In this document: piece after piece, positions 1 through 8,854 of the stretch | Numbering within the stretch: the first letter of the stretch is position 1 | Layout of the letters: every line of letters starts with the position of its first letter | Source of the DNA: Benzoatithermus flavus | GTDB lineage: Bacteria; Pseudomonadota; Alphaproteobacteria; Geminicoccales; Geminicoccaceae | Length of the DNA: 64,000 nucleotides | Direction: 5' to 3' | NCBI RefSeq assembly: GCF_037908215.1 | Contig: NZ_JBBLZC010000004.1 | Span: forward strand, 181,416 to 245,415 | The notes under the pieces: model-generated | Databases searched by the model: none | What the model was told of the DNA's origin: nothing | What the model saw: the letters and a program-made list of their open reading frames with translations, nothing else | Position numbers and translations under genes: made by a program

Positions 1-246
1 TGCCCCGCCACGGCGGAACGGCCGAAGGCGGCATCCGAGCATCCGAGGACGAACCCGCCCGAAGCGCCGGATTCGCTCGCCGCGCGCGTGGCGCAAGCAC
101 TCGGGGCCGAGCCGCTCGCGGTTGACGAACTGATCCGCGAATGCGATGCACCGGCTCCGGACGTTCAGGCCGCCCTTCTGGAGCTCGAGCTGCTGGGGCG
201 CATCGATCGTCATCCCGGCAACCGGGTCTCGCTGCGCGCCGGTTGA
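1..246 (+). CDS. dprA: DNA-processing protein DprA, C-terminal end (partial)
   Basis: The open frame runs in from the left edge and ends in TGA at 244-246, giving 81 residues. A low-complexity Pro/Ala linker (about residues 8-25) leads into a winged-helix domain ending with LLELELLGRIDRHPGN, which matches the C-terminal DprA winged helix. DprA binds incoming single-stranded DNA and loads RecA during transformation; the Rossmann-fold core lies outside the window. The dprA-topA-rnr order seen here is common in alphaproteobacteria and supports the call. The main alternative is another protein with this winged helix, which is unlikely given the context. Confidence 0.85.
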   Translation, partial: CPATAERPKAASEHPRTNPPEAPDSLAARVAQALGAEPLAVDELIRECDAPAPDVQAALLELELLGRIDRHPGNRVSLRAG

Positions 247-326
247 CCGGGCCGCGCAAGGGAGCATCTAGAGGCCAGCGGGCGAACCTCGACCGGCGGG
301 CCCGCACTTCGGAAATCGCGTGACCT

Positions 327-3032
327 ATGGACGTCGTCGTCGTCGAATCGCCTGCCAAGGCCAAGACCATCGAGAAGTATCTGGGCGGAAACTACAAGGT
401 CCTCGCGAGCTATGGTCACGTCCGCGACCTGCTCGACGAGGACGGTGCGGTCGAGCCCGAGAAGGACTTCGAGATGCACTGGCGTGTCCTCCAGCAGAAG
501 AAGGACGCGCTGGAGCGGATCACCCAGGCGGTGAAGGCCGCCGATCGCCTGATCCTCGCGACCGACCCCGACCGCGAGGGCGAGGCGATCTCCTGGCATC
601 TGCTCGAGGTCCTGGGCCAGAAGAAGGCTTTGAAGAACGTCAACGTGCAGCGCGCCGTGTTCTATGAGGTGACGAAGCCCGCCGTCACCGAGGCGGTGCA
701 GCATGCACGCTCCCTGGACGAGCACCTGATCGACGCCTACCGCGCGCGCCGGGCGCTGGACTATCTCGTCGGCTTCAAGCTCTCGCCCGTGCTCTGGCGC
801 AAGCTGCCGAAGTCGGGCTCCTCGGCCGGCCGGGTGCAGTCGGTGGCGCTCAGGCTGATCTGCGAGCGCGAGGCCGAGATCCAGGCCTTCGAGCCGATCG
901 AGTACTGGACGGTGGAGGCGCTGCTCGAGAATCCCGAGGGCAAGCCCTTCAAGGCAAGGCTCACCCAGCTCGACGGCAAGCGGCTCGACAAGTTCGCGCT
1001 TCGCGACGAGGCGGCGGCGCGCCGCGCCGTGCGCGAGGTCGAGGCGCGCGATCTCTTGGTCGACCATGTCGAGAAGAAGCAGGTGAGCCGCAACCCGGCA
1101 CCGCCCTTCAGCACCTCGACCCTGCAGCAGGAAGCCTCGCGCAAATTGGGCTTCTCGGCCGATCGCACCATGAAGACCGCACAGCGCCTGTTCGAGGGCG
1201 TCGACATCGGCGGCGAGACCGTGGGCCTGATCACCTACATGCGCACGGACAGCGTCCAGCTCTCGAGCGAGGCCTTGAGCGCCTGCCGCCGGCTGATCGG
1301 GCAGCGCTTCGGCGAGGACTATCTCCCGGAGAAGCCGCGGCAGTACAAGACCAAGACCAAGAACGCGCAGGAAGCCCACGAGGCGATCCGGCCGACCGAC
1401 CTGTTCCGCATGCCCTCCGAGCTGCGCGGCCATCTCGGCGAGGACGAGCGCCGGCTCTACGAGCTGATCTGGAAGCGCACCGTGGCGAGCCAGATGGCGG
1501 CAGCATTGCTCGACCGGGTCACGGTCGACATCGGCTCGGCCGACGGGGTGGTGGGCCTGCGCGCGACCGGGCAGACGGTGGCGTTCGACGGCTTCCTCAA
1601 GCTCTACCAGGAGGGCCGGGACGATCCTTCCGGCGAGGAGGACGAGGAGGGCGCCATCCTGCCGCCGCTCGCCGTGGGCGATCCCACGCGGAAACGGGCG
1701 GTGACGCCGCTCCAGCACTTCACCGAGCCGCCGCCGCGCTTCACCGAGGCGAGCCTGGTCAAGAAGCTGGAGGAGCTCGGCATCGGCCGGCCCAGCACCT
1801 ATGCCAGCATCATCTCGGTGCTCCAGAACCGCTCCTACGTCCGGCTCGAGCAGAAGCGCTTCGTGCCCGAGGACAAGGGCTGGCTCGTCAATGCCTTCCT
1901 GGTCGAGAAGTTCGGCCACTGGGTCGAGTACGGCTTCACCGCCCAGCTCGAGGACCAGCTCGACGACGTGGCGGCGGGTGCTTTGTTCTGGAAAGAGGTG
2001 CTGCGGCAGTTCTGGGAGCCGTTCAAGGCGCGGCTCGACGAGGTGAGCGAGCAGCGCCAGCGCGAGATCATCGATGCGCTCGACCATGCGCTGGGCCCGC
2101 TCCTCTTTCCGGGCAACGGCGAGAGCGATCCCAGGGAATGCCCGCGCTGCCACGAGGGGCGGCTGGGCCTCAAGCTCAGCGGCTTCGGGCCGTTCATCGG
2201 CTGCTCGCGCTACCCCGACTGCAACTACACCCGGCCGTTCACGGTGGGCAGCGACGGCGAGACCAGGATCGAGGCCGAGAGCGGCGACCGGCTGCTCGGC
2301 ACCGAGCCCGCCTCGGGCGAGGAGGTCTGGCTGAAGATCGGCCGCTTCGGGCCCTACGTGCAGCAGGGTGCGGGCAAGAAGGCGAAGCGCAGCTCGCTGC
2401 CGGCCGGGGTAACGCCGGAGCAGGTGGACTTCGACCTCGCGCTGAAGCTGCTCTCGCTGCCACGCGAGGTCGGCAGGGACCCCGAGACGAAGGAGCCGAT
2501 CCTGGCCGGCATCAACCGGTTCGGACCTTACGTCCAGCGGGGCAAGACCTATGTCCGGCTCGAGCCCGACGACGACGTGTTCACGATCGGCATGAACCGG
2601 GCGCTGGCGCTTCTGGCCGAGCCGCCCAAGGGCAGGCGCGCCGCGGCTGCTGCCGGACCTTTGCGCGAGCTCGGGCCGCATCCCGAGGACAACGAGCCGA
2701 TCACGGTCCATGCCGGCCGGTTCGGACCTTACGTCAAGCACGGCAAGCTCAACGCCAGCCTGGCCAAGGGCATGACGCCCGAAACGCTCACGATCGAGCA
2801 GGCGATCCAGCTCCTCGCCCAGCGTGCCGAGAAGGTGGCGCAAGGCGGCGGGCGGCCGCCGCGCGTCAGGAAGATCTCGACGGCGAAAAAGAAGCCGGCG
2901 GCCGAGGCCAAGGCCGCGCCTACGCCGCGTAAGGCCAGCGCCGCAGGTGCCAGGCGGACGGCCGAGAAGCCGGCATCGCGGACGGCGGCCAAGGCCGAAG
3001 CGCCCGCCCCTCCTGCCCGCAAACGGTCCTGA
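327..3032 (+). CDS. topA: DNA topoisomerase I (type IA)
   Basis: Relaxes negatively supercoiled DNA by a single-strand cut and passage. The 901-residue protein opens with the Toprim motif VVVESPAKAKTIEKYLG. The catalytic tyrosine is Tyr304 in GLITYMRTDS. A single four-cysteine zinc finger starts at Cys605 (CPRC...CSRYPDC). It is followed by three short C-terminal repeats marked by GRFGPYV or NRFGPYV, then a Lys/Ala/Pro-rich basic tail from about residue 845 that probably binds DNA. The domain order and length fit the alphaproteobacterial enzyme. It lies 80 bases after dprA and 11 bases before rnr, so the three are probably cotranscribed. Confidence 0.97.
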   Translation: MDVVVVESPAKAKTIEKYLGGNYKVLASYGHVRDLLDEDGAVEPEKDFEMHWRVLQQKKDALERITQAVKAADRLILATDPDREGEAISWHLLEVLGQKKALKNVNVQRAVFYEVTKPAVTEAVQHARSLDEHLIDAYRARRALDYLVGFKLSPVLWRKLPKSGSSAGRVQSVALRLICEREAEIQAFEPIEYWTVEALLENPEGKPFKARLTQLDGKRLDKFALRDEAAARRAVREVEARDLLVDHVEKKQVSRNPAPPFSTSTLQQEASRKLGFSADRTMKTAQRLFEGVDIGGETVGLITYMRTDSVQLSSEALSACRRLIGQRFGEDYLPEKPRQYKTKTKNAQEAHEAIRPTDLFRMPSELRGHLGEDERRLYELIWKRTVASQMAAALLDRVTVDIGSADGVVGLRATGQTVAFDGFLKLYQEGRDDPSGEEDEEGAILPPLAVGDPTRKRAVTPLQHFTEPPPRFTEASLVKKLEELGIGRPSTYASIISVLQNRSYVRLEQKRFVPEDKGWLVNAFLVEKFGHWVEYGFTAQLEDQLDDVAAGALFWKEVLRQFWEPFKARLDEVSEQRQREIIDALDHALGPLLFPGNGESDPRECPRCHEGRLGLKLSGFGPFIGCSRYPDCNYTRPFTVGSDGETRIEAESGDRLLGTEPASGEEVWLKIGRFGPYVQQGAGKKAKRSSLPAGVTPEQVDFDLALKLLSLPREVGRDPETKEPILAGINRFGPYVQRGKTYVRLEPDDDVFTIGMNRALALLAEPPKGRRAAAAAGPLRELGPHPEDNEPITVHAGRFGPYVKHGKLNASLAKGMTPETLTIEQAIQLLAQRAEKVAQGGGRPPRVRKISTAKKKPAAEAKAAPTPRKASAAGARRTAEKPASRTAAKAEAPAPPARKRS

Positions 3033-3043
3033 GAGCCGCCCTC

Positions 3044-5305
3044 TTGGCCGTCCGCCGCCGGAGCGCCCTGCCGCCCCCGACCCGCGAGGAGGTCGTGCGC
3101 TTCCTCGAGCGGCACGGCGAGGGTCTCGGCCGCAACGAGATCCTGAAGGCACTCGCGCGCGAGCGCGGCGACCGGGCGATCGTCAAGGACATCCTGCGCG
3201 AGCTTGCGGCCGAAGGCCTGTTCGGCCGGCGCCGGCGCAAGGCGGCAGCGGGGACGGAAGAGGAGGCGGACAGGCCGCGCACGGCGGTGGTCGACGTCGC
3301 CGGCATCGACCACAACGGCGACCTCCTGCTCGAGCATCCGGAGCTGCCGCATCTGCGGATCGTGCTGCCGGCCGAGCGCCTGCGCGACATGGCGCCCGGT
3401 GTCGGCGACCGGCTGCTCGCCCGGCTCGTGCCCTCGGGTGAGGGCGAGCTGGAGGCACGACCGCTCCGGCTCCTGCCGCACCGGCCCACGAGCGTCACGG
3501 GCGTGGTCGAGGCGGCGCACGACGGCTATCGCATCCGCTCGGCGGACCGCCGGGCACGGGCCGAGTTCATGGTGGCGGCGAGTGAACTCGGCGGGGCCGA
3601 CGTGGGCGATCTGGTCGTCGCCGAGATAGTGCCCAGCCGGCGGCTGGGCCTGGCACGCGCCCGGGTGAAGGAGCGGATCGGTCGGCCCGACGATCCGCGC
3701 GTCCTGAGTCTGATGACGGCGGTGGCCATGGGTCTGCCGATGACCTTTCCACCCGAGGCCGCAGCGCTGGCGGCGGCCGCCCGGCCGGTGGCGCTCGGCC
3801 GGCGCGAGGATCTGCGGCACGTCGATCTCGTCACGATCGACGGCGAGGACGCGCGCGACTTCGACGATGCGGTCTGGGCGGCACCCGACCCCAGCCCCGG
3901 GAATCCGGGTGGGCACACGCTCCTCGTCGCCATCGCGGACGTCGCGCATTATGTCCGGCCGAACGACGCGCTCGACCGCGAGGCCAGGAACCGCGGCAAC
4001 TCGGTCTATTTCCCCGACCGCGTCATCCCGATGCTCCCCGAGGCGCTCTCGAACGATCTCTGCTCGCTGCGGCCGAACGAGGATCGGGCCTGCCTCGCGG
4101 TCTGGATCACGATCGACCGAAGGGGCGAGATCAAAAGCTGGCGGTTCTGCCGCGGGCTGATGCGCAGCCGCGCACGGCTCACCTACCGGCAGGTCCAGGC
4201 CGCCCGCGACGGCAACCCCGATGCGGTGACGGAGCCGCTGCTCGAGCCGGTGATCGGGCCGCTCTATGCGGCCTTCGAGCGGCTTCTGGAGGCACGGCAC
4301 CGGCGCGGCACGATCGAGCTGGAGCTTCCCGAGCGGAAGATCGTGTTCGACGAGACGGGCCGCATCCATGGGGTGGAGGCACGCGAGCGCCTGGCCAGCC
4401 ACATGCTGATCGAGGAGTTCATGATCGCGGCCAACGTGGCGGCGGCGCGCGAACTCGCCGAGCACGACCGGCCCTGCCTCTACCGCGTCCACGACAAGCC
4501 CGATCCCGTGAAGCTCGAAGCGCTCGCCCAGTTCCTCGAGCATCTGGGCATGCCCTGGAGCCGCACCGCGAAGCAGCCGGGCGACTTCACGCGCCTTTTG
4601 CGCAACCTCGCCGAGCACGAGCTGCGCGAGATGGTCTCGGCCTTCGTGCTCAGGAGCCAGGCACAGGCGGTCTACAGCCCGAGGAACATCGGTCATTTCG
4701 GCCTGCACCTGAAGCGCTACGCCCATTTCACCTCGCCGATCCGCCGCTACAGCGACCTCGTCGTTCACCGCGCCCTCATCCGGCACCTGGGGCTCGGCCC
4801 CGACGGGCTCCATCCTGCGATCGACGAAGCGCAGCTCGCGAGCTTGGGCGATCATCTCTCGCGCATGGAGCGCCGGGCGATGGAGGCCGAGCGGCGTGCG
4901 TTCGAGCGGCTGGTGGCGCAGTTCCTGGTCGAGCGGGTGGGGGCCGTGTTCCACGCCCAGGTCACCAGCGTGGTCTATTTCGGCCTGTTCGTGACGCTCG
5001 ACGAGATCGGGGCCGAGGGCCTGGTTCCGGTCTCCACGCTGGGCGACGAGGCGTTCCTTCTGGACGAGCGGCACCAGGCCCTGGTCGGCCAGCGCACCGG
5101 CGAGAGCTTCGCGCTGGGCGATCGGGTCAAGGTGGAGCTGGTCGAGGCCGATCCGGTGCAGGGCACGCTCCTTTTCCGCCTCGAGGAGCACGAGCCCGGC
5201 CGGGGAGCGCAGCTCGCCAGCACCGCCTGGCGCAAGGCCGGGCCGCCCCGAAAAGGCAGCCTCCGGCGGATCGGCCGGTCGGCCAGGCCGCGGCGCCGAC
5301 ACTGA
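3044..5305 (+). CDS. rnr: Ribonuclease R
   Basis: Processive 3'-to-5' exoribonuclease that degrades structured RNA. The 753-residue protein has an N-terminal winged-helix region (LPPPTREEVVRFLE), cold-shock-like domains, the RNB catalytic domain with the acidic motif TIDGEDARDFDDAVW, the downstream HYAHFTSPIRRYSDL motif, and an S1 RNA-binding domain near residues 635-715. The tail is basic. The start used is TTG at 3044, because no ATG or GTG in frame lies between the topA stop and the conserved N-terminus; the ribosome-binding site is weak. The gene follows topA by 11 bases. Confidence 0.95.
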   Translation: MAVRRRSALPPPTREEVVRFLERHGEGLGRNEILKALARERGDRAIVKDILRELAAEGLFGRRRRKAAAGTEEEADRPRTAVVDVAGIDHNGDLLLEHPELPHLRIVLPAERLRDMAPGVGDRLLARLVPSGEGELEARPLRLLPHRPTSVTGVVEAAHDGYRIRSADRRARAEFMVAASELGGADVGDLVVAEIVPSRRLGLARARVKERIGRPDDPRVLSLMTAVAMGLPMTFPPEAAALAAAARPVALGRREDLRHVDLVTIDGEDARDFDDAVWAAPDPSPGNPGGHTLLVAIADVAHYVRPNDALDREARNRGNSVYFPDRVIPMLPEALSNDLCSLRPNEDRACLAVWITIDRRGEIKSWRFCRGLMRSRARLTYRQVQAARDGNPDAVTEPLLEPVIGPLYAAFERLLEARHRRGTIELELPERKIVFDETGRIHGVEARERLASHMLIEEFMIAANVAAARELAEHDRPCLYRVHDKPDPVKLEALAQFLEHLGMPWSRTAKQPGDFTRLLRNLAEHELREMVSAFVLRSQAQAVYSPRNIGHFGLHLKRYAHFTSPIRRYSDLVVHRALIRHLGLGPDGLHPAIDEAQLASLGDHLSRMERRAMEAERRAFERLVAQFLVERVGAVFHAQVTSVVYFGLFVTLDEIGAEGLVPVSTLGDEAFLLDERHQALVGQRTGESFALGDRVKVELVEADPVQGTLLFRLEEHEPGRGAQLASTAWRKAGPPRKGSLRRIGRSARPRRRH

Positions 5306-5313
5306 GCCGAGCC

Positions 5314-6486
5314 ATGCCTCTCGTTCCGGCCGCATGGCGCGACCTCGCGCTCGTCATGGCGACGGCGACCCTCGTCGGCATGACGTTCTCGCTCGCCGTC
5401 CCGCTGCTCTCGCTCGTGCTCGAGCGGGAAGGGGTCGATCCGTTCGCGATCGGACTCAACACGGCGGCGGGCGGGCTCGGCATCTTCGTCGTGGCACCCT
5501 TCGTCGACCGGCTGGTGCGAAGGCTCGGCCCGGTGCGGTGCATACGCTCGGCCCTCGTCGTCACGGCCGGCTGCATGCTCGTCTTCCCCTTATGGGTCGA
5601 GCCCGTCTTCTGGGCACCGGTCCGGCTCGTCTTCGGCTGCGCCGGCGCGCTCCTGTTCGTGCTGAGCGAGGCTTCGGTGAACACGCTCGCCCCCAAGGGC
5701 TTACGCGGCCGCGTGCTCGGGCTCTACGCCACGCTCTTCAGCCTGGGCTTCGCCGCCGGACCACTCCTGCTGATGCTGGCGGGCAGCGAAGGCGTCCTGC
5801 CGTTCGCGCTGGCGAGCGCCCTCTTCCTGCTGGGTCTCGTTCCGGCTGCGTGCTTGCGCGCCGTCGAAGGTCGGATGCTGCCCGAAGGCCACGGCCGGCT
5901 CCGACTCCTCGACACCTGGCGCATCGCCCCCGTCGCCATGGCCGGCGTGTTCGTCTACGCGCTCCTCGAGAGCGCCCATTTCGCGCTGCTCCCGGTCTAT
6001 GCCCTCGATCTCGGCACGGGCGAGCGGACGGCCGCCGCCCTCGTCGCCGTCTGGCTCTCCGGCAACATCCTCTTCCAGTACCCGGTGGGCTGGCTCGCCG
6101 ACCGCTGGCAGCGGCAACGGGTCATGCTGGTCTGTGCAAGCCTCGCCGTGGCCGGGCTCCTGCTGGTGCCGCGGGCGGCAGGACACGTCTTCCTGCTCTG
6201 GCCGCTCCTCGTGCTCCTCGGCGGGGCGATGGGTGCGCTCTACACGCTCCCGCTGGTGCTGGTGGGCGAGCGCTTCCGCGGTGCCGATCTCACCAAGGCC
6301 AACACCGCCTTCGTGATGACCTTCCAGCTCGGCGCCATCGCCGGGCCGCCCTTCACGGGTGCGGTCATGGACACGGCCGGGAGCGCGAGCTTTCCGCTGG
6401 CACTGGTCCCACCTCTTCTGGTACTTCTCGCCGTGCTGCTCGTGGCCGGCCATGCCCGTGCCCCGGCATCGCAAGCCGATCCTTGA
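5314..6486 (+). CDS. MFS transporter, probable exporter
   Basis: A 390-residue protein made almost entirely of hydrophobic helices, consistent with 12 membrane segments of the major facilitator superfamily. Short basic loops such as VDRLVRRLG after helix 2 and ADRWQRQRV after helix 8 correspond to the conserved MFS loop 2-3 and 8-9 signatures. The substrate cannot be told from sequence; drug or sugar efflux are the usual assignments for this size class. It begins 8 bases after the rnr stop, suggesting cotranscription, and ends 63 bases before rpmG. Confidence 0.85.
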   Translation: MPLVPAAWRDLALVMATATLVGMTFSLAVPLLSLVLEREGVDPFAIGLNTAAGGLGIFVVAPFVDRLVRRLGPVRCIRSALVVTAGCMLVFPLWVEPVFWAPVRLVFGCAGALLFVLSEASVNTLAPKGLRGRVLGLYATLFSLGFAAGPLLLMLAGSEGVLPFALASALFLLGLVPAACLRAVEGRMLPEGHGRLRLLDTWRIAPVAMAGVFVYALLESAHFALLPVYALDLGTGERTAAALVAVWLSGNILFQYPVGWLADRWQRQRVMLVCASLAVAGLLLVPRAAGHVFLLWPLLVLLGGAMGALYTLPLVLVGERFRGADLTKANTAFVMTFQLGAIAGPPFTGAVMDTAGSASFPLALVPPLLVLLAVLLVAGHARAPASQADP

Positions 6487-6549
6487 CAGGCGGGCACGGC
6501 TCCGTATGGTGCGCCGCCAGCCTATTGCCGATTTCGAGGACTGCCGCCC

Positions 6550-6717
6550 ATGGCGAAGCCCGCTACCGTGTTGATCAAGCTCGTCAGCTCGGCGGGGACC
6601 GGATACTTCTACACCACGAAGAAGAATCCCCGCAAAACCACCGAGAAGCTCACCTTGCGCAAGTACGACCCGAAGGCGCGCAAGCACGTCGAGTTCAAGG
6701 AAGCCAAGATCAAGTAG
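6550..6717 (+). CDS. rpmG: Ribosomal protein bL33
   Basis: A 55-residue basic protein of the large ribosomal subunit. The sequence begins MAKPATVLIKLVSSAGTGYF and continues through YTTKKNPR and LRKYDPKARKHVEFKE, diagnostic for bL33. It has no cysteines, so it is the zinc-independent form. It is followed within 50 bases by a strong hairpin terminator. Confidence 0.97.
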   Translation: MAKPATVLIKLVSSAGTGYFYTTKKNPRKTTEKLTLRKYDPKARKHVEFKEAKIK

Positions 6718-6761
6718 GCTCCGGGCCGGCGCGTCCGCGCCGCCCGCCGTCTCGCACGACG

Positions 6762-6793
6762 AAGGCCCGTGCCCCGGCGCGGGCTTTGTCGTT
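6762..6793 (+). terminator. Terminator after rpmG
   Basis: The arms AAGGCCCG (6762-6769) and CGGGCTTT (6780-6787) form an 8-pair stem with one G-T pair, and inner bases extend it. GTCGTTT follows, a short T-rich tail. This is a plausible Rho-independent terminator closing the topA-rpmG run. Confidence 0.7.
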
Positions 6794-6879
6794 TCCCGAC
6801 GCCCGATCGCGAAGCCGTGGATGATCGTTTCTATCTGTGGTAGATAAACCGGTCGTCGGCTGAGCGCGAGAATGACCGC

Positions 6880-7941
6880 ATGCGCAACAGGTGGCGGATC
6901 GTCGGCCCGACGGCGGTCGGGTGCTCGCTTCTTCTGTCCGCCTTGCTTTCAGCATCGCCCGCTCGCGCTGAGGGAGGCGAACTTCCCATCCCGGCCTGGG
7001 ACCGGCTGCCGTTCGCCATCCGCGACGGCCGGATCGCCACGGTCAGCGTGCACACCATCCCCTTCGCACCCGGCAGCCGGGAGCTGACCGCACCGGTCGA
7101 GGCGGCACTGCAGCGGTTCGTCGAGACGATCGCCACCGACTGCTTCCTCACGGCGCAGGCGATCGGTCATGTACGCCCCGAGACCGAAGCCGGGGGCGAT
7201 GCGGTCGGGGCACAAGGGCTAGCCCAGGCGAGAAGCGAGCTCGTGAAGAAGCGCCTGGGCCGGGCGGGCCTTCCCGCCGACGCCGTGGCAGCGCTCTCGG
7301 ACTACCGCTTCACGGTGCACGAGGCCGGGGTCACGCTCTGGATCTTCCGCCTGATCGAAGGCGAGGAATGCGGCGGGGTGGCTCTGGCACGGGCCGTGGA
7401 TCCGCCAGCACCCCGTCCCGTGAAGCCGAAGGCGGCCGCGTCGCGCACCTTCCATCCCGCCACAGCGGCTCCCACACCGGCCCCCCCGGCGCCCCTCCCG
7501 CCGCCTGCCGCCGGTGCGCCCGTGGCCGGTGCCGAGATCCTGTTCGAGCCCAAGAACAGCCATCTTCCCGCAGGCGCCGAGGCGACGCTGAAGCGGTTCG
7601 TGAGCGGCCTCGGGAAGGGGCAGGGCTACCAGTTCGAGCTCGCGGCGACGGTGGACGAGCCCGCACCCGACGACGCCGATCCGGACGTCGCTCGTCGCTT
7701 CCAGCGCTGGCTCGCCGGGCGGCGGCTCGCGCGGATCACCGAATGGCTGCAGCGGAACGCCCCTTTCCGCGACGTGCGGGTGCGCGGTACGCTCGTCGAG
7801 GGCGCTCCTCCCGGCCGCGTCGCCGTCCGGGCGCATCTTCTTCTGCCGGCGCAGAGCGTGACCGGGGAGCCCGGAGCACCCATGAGCCCACGCGAGCAAG
7901 ATGGCTCGGGGAAGAAGGATGGCGATCGCGATCGGGGTTGA
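6880..7941 (+). CDS. Periplasmic protein with two OmpA-like halves
   Basis: A 353-residue protein of unknown function. It has a clear Sec signal peptide ending near ASPARA (residue 30). Two regions look alike. Residues about 50-165 contain IPFAPGSRELTAPVEAALQRF, and residues about 220-330 contain ILFEPKNSHLPAGAEATLKRF. Both have the strand-helix opening of OmpA/MotB-type peptidoglycan-binding domains. A Pro/Ala linker (about 175-215) joins them. The usual Asp and Arg that bind diaminopimelate could not be identified, so peptidoglycan binding is only inferred. The end overlaps the next gene by 23 bases. Confidence 0.65.
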   Translation: MRNRWRIVGPTAVGCSLLLSALLSASPARAEGGELPIPAWDRLPFAIRDGRIATVSVHTIPFAPGSRELTAPVEAALQRFVETIATDCFLTAQAIGHVRPETEAGGDAVGAQGLAQARSELVKKRLGRAGLPADAVAALSDYRFTVHEAGVTLWIFRLIEGEECGGVALARAVDPPAPRPVKPKAAASRTFHPATAAPTPAPPAPLPPPAAGAPVAGAEILFEPKNSHLPAGAEATLKRFVSGLGKGQGYQFELAATVDEPAPDDADPDVARRFQRWLAGRRLARITEWLQRNAPFRDVRVRGTLVEGAPPGRVAVRAHLLLPAQSVTGEPGAPMSPREQDGSGKKDGDRDRG

Positions 7942-8836
7942 TCTCGGCGGCACCAAGATCGAGGCGGTGGCCTTGGACGAGGACGGACGGGAACTCCTGC
8001 GTCGCCGCCGGCCCACCCCGCCACCGCGCCGCGATGCCGTCCCGGACGCGATCGCCGGCCTCGTCCGCGAGGTCGAAGTCGAGCTCGGGCAGCGCTGCAC
8101 GGTGGGTGTGGCCCATCCGGGCGCGATCTCGCCCGTGACGGGTCTCCTCAAGAACTGCAACATCACGGCCCTCAACGGCCGCCCGTTCGACCGGGAGCTC
8201 GCGGAGACGCTCGGCCGGCCGGTGGCGCTCGCCAACGACGCCAACTGCCTGGCGCTCTCGGAGGCCAGGGACGGAGCCGGCGCGGGTGCCGCCGTGGTCT
8301 TCGCCGCCATTCTCGGCACCGGTGTCGGCGGAGGCATCGTCGTCCACGGGCGCGTGCTCGGGGGCGCCAACGGCATCGCCGGCGAGTGGGGTCACAACCC
8401 CCTGCCGCAGCCGCTCGCAGACGAACGGCCGGGACCGGCCTGCTACTGCGGCCGGCACGGCTGCCTCGAGAACTGGCTTTCGGGCTACGGGCTCGCCATG
8501 GACCATCGCCGCCGCTTCGGCGAGAACCTCACCGCACCGGAGCTGATCGACCGTGCCAAGGCGGGCGACCATGCGGCGCTCACCACCTTGCGTCACTACG
8601 AGGACCGGCTGGCGCGAGCGCTCGCCGGTGTGATCAACATCCTCGATCCCGATGTGATCGTCCTGGGCGGTGGCCTCTCGAACGTGAGGCGGCTCTACGC
8701 CAACGTCGCCGTCCGCTGGCAGCGCTACGTCTTCTCCGACCAGGTGCGGACGAAGCTTCTGCCGCCGCTCCACGGCGACAGCTCGGGGGCGAGAGGTGCC
8801 GCCTGGCTCGGCCGCGAGCTCGCTGGCGCGAGCTGA
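7919..8836 (+). CDS. ROK-family sugar kinase (fructokinase-like)
   Basis: Phosphorylates a hexose with ATP, most likely fructose or an N-acetylated hexosamine. The protein opens with the phosphate-binding motif IGVDLGGTKIEAVALDEDG. It carries the ROK zinc site in WGHNPLP...CYCGRHGCLE, with the residue spacing of the E. coli Mak (YajF) fructokinase. ATG at 7919 is chosen because a purine-rich GGGGAAG lies just upstream; an in-frame ATG at 7901 would add six residues. It overlaps the preceding periplasmic protein gene slightly and is probably cotranscribed with it. Confidence 0.87.
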   Translation: MAIAIGVDLGGTKIEAVALDEDGRELLRRRRPTPPPRRDAVPDAIAGLVREVEVELGQRCTVGVAHPGAISPVTGLLKNCNITALNGRPFDRELAETLGRPVALANDANCLALSEARDGAGAGAAVVFAAILGTGVGGGIVVHGRVLGGANGIAGEWGHNPLPQPLADERPGPACYCGRHGCLENWLSGYGLAMDHRRRFGENLTAPELIDRAKAGDHAALTTLRHYEDRLARALAGVINILDPDVIVLGGGLSNVRRLYANVAVRWQRYVFSDQVRTKLLPPLHGDSSGARGAAWLGRELAGAS

Positions 8837-8854
8837 GCCCGTGCTTCGTGGCGA

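Noticed and set aside
210..3152. Open frame of 980 codons on the minus strand across topA
   Set aside because: It mirrors topA codon bias in a very GC-rich genome, has low-complexity Arg/Leu-rich sequence and no family motif; topA on the plus strand is unmistakable.
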